This document shows positions 60,736 through 64,000 of a DNA stretch of 64,000 nucleotides, piece by piece. The stretch is taken from NCBI GenBank assembly GCA_947462335.1, contig OX381708.1, positions 2,542,001 through 2,606,000 on the forward strand, given 5' to 3'. The position numbers were made by a program, and so were the translations under genes. Each line of letters opens with the position of its first letter. Position 1 is the first letter of the stretch. This stretch comes from Harmothoe impar. Taxonomy: Eukaryota; Annelida; Polychaeta; Phyllodocida; Polynoidae. The notes beneath the pieces were generated by a model. The model was given only the letters and a program-made list of their open reading frames with translations. It was not told the DNA's origin and did not search any database.

Positions 60736-61428
60736 ACACTCGGGGAGCTCACTAACATACTACTGAGGGGAAGACGCTTTGCCTGAAGTGTTACCGCTTA
60801 ACCACTTTGGTTTCTCGGGAATTACATTTGTATCAATATTGATGGAATCCCTAAGAAATGTCAGAATTTCAATTTCCACCTCTTTTACTTTTGCTCCATC
60901 TGAAATTGTGGTATTTCTTGCCAATATCATAAAACTCCATAGACAACATTTTGGCTACTGGAACCAATGAGAATTGAGCTTAATCTGCACCAATCAGAAT
61001 GCCTCCTCCCCGAGGCCCTTTATCCTTCCCCTGCCACCGCCCGGCTCCCCTAACCGCACAAAACCACCCATAACTCACAATGTACCACCACGACCTGCCG
61101 GGTGTCGCTGCCACTCCCAGCATGCATACAGCAACCGACACAGGCAGACCTCGGTAATCCCACCACCCCTGTTTCAGATGAACCCAGATGGATGTTGAAG
61201 CTGCTGGAATATTGAAGCATATTTATATGCTCATGTACTGTTACTGTCCAATGTATAGAACAAAGCAGCTGGATAATCTAAGGTGTCAGATTATTGAAGG
61301 CAGGATAATCGAGGTCTAACTGGTACCACAGAGACACTTGAGTCTTTTTGCTAGCCCTCTTGAAAATTTGTGTAGTAGTTATTTCACAGTTGACAGCACC
61401 GCTTATGTCACATCCAGCAACCTCACTA

Positions 61429-61839
61429 TTAACCCTTTAAGGATGGCAGAGTGCATTCACGCATCATGCCCTTTGTGGAGAATTGTACCAAAGTAATAAT
61501 TACCACCATTATTGGTAAGGCAGGAAGTCTAACGAGGGGAAAACTAGACATCACAGAGTAGAGTCTCATTAAAACAAGACGTGAAGCCGCCTCTGGTTCC
61601 TGCAGCATACTGCCGGGCGTTCTGGGCTGAATCCTGCTCTAATGCATCATGATGACAATGCAGCCCTGGTAAGTCTACTAATGAAGGCTAAATTCATGCA
61701 CCCTTTGAGAGTAAATTAACCACACAGGGTTAAGATAATGCATGAATACAGCACTGGTGAGTTGATTAGCAGGGCAGCATTCACACATCATGACACCAAA
61801 GGGCATATTACACTAAAGCACCGTGCGGCCCTTACAGGC
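61429..61839. mobile_element. TTAA hairpin MITE, interrupted copy
   Basis: Left TTAACCCTTTAAGGATGGCA then CATTCACGCATCATGCCCTT. Related sequence resumes at 61637 (CTAATGCATCATGATGACAA) and ends near GGCCCTTACAGGC. Confidence 0.6.
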
Positions 61840-61954
61840 TGACTGAGGGCTGTGTGAAGAAGTCCCTGTGTAACCCGGGAGGCTGCGGCTTGTGACTCGG
61901 GTCTGGTAGCGGCTTTACAGTCGGCACGGGTTTTATTGCAGAACTGAGGCTTCT

Positions 61955-62225
61955 TTGGGAACTGGGAACTGACTCATTGTACCGGGTCAACCAGGGGACA
62001 TAATGGAGGAGAGGCACGGAAGGAAGTAGGTAGGCAGTGAATGGAGGCAAGAAGGGAGGTAGGCAGACAGGGGATGGCAGACAAAGGAAGGGAGAGGGAA
62101 ATAGGCCAGCAGGGAACATAATGGGTAGAGGGAAGGAGGCAGCGAATGGAGGCAGGCAGACAGGGAAGGAGGCAGGTAGGCAGTGAGGGATGCACGCTGC
62201 ACCAGGCACCTTATGAGGGAGCTGA
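61955..62225. repeat. GGCAGG/GGAGG purine-rich degenerate repeats
   Basis: Loose tandem repeats of GGAGGCAG and GGGAAGG types. Leu/Pro-rich frames on the minus strand here are low complexity and not called. Confidence 0.5.
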
Positions 62226-62898
62226 GCCCCATAGGTTCAAACATTGCGAGTAGAAATACTACAATTGTATTTTTTTTCATCTGTGTTCATCTCTGTGGTC
62301 ATAATAAATACTCTTTATCCACTACTCCTCCTTTTACTGTTCCCTTGGTCTTCCTATAGTCCCTACACCACTTTCCCTTTCTGTTCTGTATGCATTACCA
62401 TTTCACATCCTGTTGCTTTGATATGAAATTGTCCATACCCTGCATAGTTCAATGTTGTAGGCTACTGGCATTTCCTACACATACCATCATATCGCCCACA
62501 CATACTGTTATGCCCTACACACACATATAATTTCCAACGCACCGTGTTTCCTACAGATACCATCATTTCTGTGTGAGATATCGGTTTACGAATTGGAGAT
62601 CTGGGTCCCTAGAAAACGGCCCTCTAATTGCAGTCTGTGATGTTGCATCGTGAGAGGGGATAATGCTGATTAGGGGTGAGCTGTGATTACCAGGCTGACC
62701 TCTGATCTCTCCTCAAGTACATGTATGGGACTGAATGGGGCCTTATGTAAGGTCACACTATGAGCATGAATCTAGCACCTCACTATAGTGCTGTACATGT
62801 ATCCAACAGGCTCATCTTCCACGGGTATCCAAACAGCTGGTTCATTTCCAATTTCACTCTGTAGACTGCATTTTGCATATATTTTATAAGTGTTTTCA

Positions 62899-62985
62899 GG
62901 GAGTGCTCCCCTTGACCGGGGAGGGGGCAGGGGTAAACGATTTAACCTGTTTTCAGTGAAGAAACCCCGTTACTATGCTTCAAAG
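62899..62985. mobile_element. Deleted AGGGAGTG-family MITE
   Basis: Starts AGGGAGTGCTCCCCTTGACC and continues with AACCTGTTTTCAGTGAAGAA and ACTATGCTTCAAAG, the family core. The right end is missing. Confidence 0.6.
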
Positions 62986-63074
62986 CACTTAGCACCAATG
63001 TTTTCCTTTATTGTGAAATAATCTGTAAAATAATCTTTCATCTAGATCCCTTTCCTTAAAAGTCAGACTGTCTA

Positions 63075-63315
63075 TAACCCATTAAGGATGGTATGATACC
63101 CTCATGCATCATGCCCCTGGTCATTATGATGCATAAATGCAGCTCTGGCAAGAAACTTGCCAGTGCTGCATTCAAGCCTCCTATGAGATTGATAAACTCC
63201 CGAGTGGTCGGCATGTTGCACCAATGCAGCACTGGGGACTTACTCGCCGGGGCTGCATTGGTGCATCATGATGACAAATGTCATCTTTTAGCGACATCCA
63301 TCCTTAAAGGCCTAA
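63075..63315. mobile_element. TTAA hairpin MITE, full-length diverged
   Basis: ATAACCCATTAAGGATGGTA at the left, ACATCCATCCTTAAAGG at the right. Both palindromic centres (GGCAAGAAACTTGCC and GGGACTTACTCGCC) are visible; the tips have lost exact TTAA. Confidence 0.7.
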
Positions 63316-63390
63316 CAGAGTGTGTAACTGACACCATATTATAGACCTGCATTGAAGTACCTGCCACTAAGCACTGAGTAGACAGCTACT

Positions 63391-63735
63391 TTAAGATGGG
63401 TTAGGAGCTAATTTGAGGTCAATTTTTATTTTTCATTATTTCAACGTATTCATGATCATAATGTCCATATAAATATGTGTGTAGCTTTTTAAATCATTCC
63501 GATACTTATAAATCCATAAAAGGTAGAGCATTTCATGATCAGAATAGGTCAGGGGACCCGGCTCGATTAGAGAAAGGGGTCCCCTGACCTGGTTTTCTCC
63601 CTTTTTTCTGCATTTACAAGTATCAGAATGATTTAATAAGCTACACACACCTTCACATGAACATTATGAACACAAATACGTTGAAAAACTGAAAAATTAA
63701 AATTGACCCCAAATTAACTCCTAACCCATCTTTAA
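63391..63735. mobile_element. 345-bp near-perfect palindromic MITE
   Basis: The arms run from TTAAGATGGGTTAGGAGCTA to its complement at 63735 and pair almost throughout. The centre carries GGTCAGGGGACCC / GGGTCCCCTGACC. TTAA at both tips again suggests a TTAA-targeting superfamily. Confidence 0.8.
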
Positions 63736-64000
63736 TCCACCCTCATTCACCTAATTCACGGGTGTACCAGATCTAATTCTAAGCTGCATGTCCGGTGCAG
63801 GCGGTAGTTGTAATCCCCCTGAGGCTTCGTCTTTACGTTACACACAGACAGATAAGTCAGCCACAGATACAGGATATCCCAGATTTATTCTAAGGCTCAG
63901 GGGCCTTTTATACATCCACTCCAACACTGAGGTATAGCCTACTGTAAACTCCCACATATAAGCTGCATCTCATGTATTGCCAGCACCTGGACCTTAGGAG

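Noticed and set aside
61832..62280. Leu/Pro-rich minus-strand frames
   Set aside because: Produced by purine-rich degenerate repeats; all three frames look alike.
1..64000. tRNA or rRNA genes
   Set aside because: No cloverleaf with A and B boxes and no rRNA-like segment was noticed by eye; a covariance-model scan would settle it.

Overview
The window is nuclear DNA of an animal, probably an invertebrate. Three things point there: a multi-exon RabGAP gene with GT-AG introns, many families of palindromic MITEs, and a 10.5 kb Maverick/Polinton virus-like transposon. The species cannot be fixed from sequence alone. An invertebrate deuterostome such as amphioxus is possible but is only a guess.

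Left part (1-3.7 kb): repeat-rich flank with a MITE (599-836), a 5'-truncated LINE that keeps the C-terminal half of its ORF2 (884-2452), and a palindromic repeat. Positions 3927-14425: an apparently intact Polinton bounded by a perfect 6-bp target duplication (AAAGGG) and about 395-bp terminal inverted repeats that are nearly identical. It landed inside a MITE of the same family as 599-836. It carries the full virion-building set: packaging ATPase, two small membrane-active or basic proteins, a conserved structural protein, penton-like minor capsid protein, double-jelly-roll major capsid protein and adenovirus-type protease. It also has a chromodomain integrase. No protein-primed DNA polymerase B is present. 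Where one would be expected there is a left arm with a divergent promoter region and two unrecognised genes, one leftward and one rightward. Both start at the first ATG after a TATA box. The inverted repeats are packed with matches to host transcription-factor sites.

Positions 14.4-24.3 kb: a dense field of MITEs, minisatellites and poly-G/C tracts, plus a possible first and second exon of an unrecognised plus-strand gene near 17.26-17.84 kb with two CRE palindromes upstream. Positions 24.3-39.54 kb: a minus-strand USP6NL/RN-tre-like TBC-domain RabGAP gene. Eleven in-frame coding exons were placed (865 residues); the start exon was not found. Intron 2 (by the order found) holds a 5.07 kb foldback element with arms of over 1 kb and a Tigger-like MITE. 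Positions 39.54-64 kb: no convincing exon. This part is intron or flank, filled with tandem duplications, foldbacks and many copies of a TTAA-flanked, multi-hairpin MITE that also occurs in the RabGAP introns.

In the Polinton, the rightward genes form tightly packed or overlapping blocks. They start from promoters where a TATA-like box and an AATAAA signal share the same bases (before the ATPase block and before the capsid gene). The layout reads as a left control and accessory arm plus a right virion arm, with replication presumably supplied in trans by a polymerase-bearing relative.
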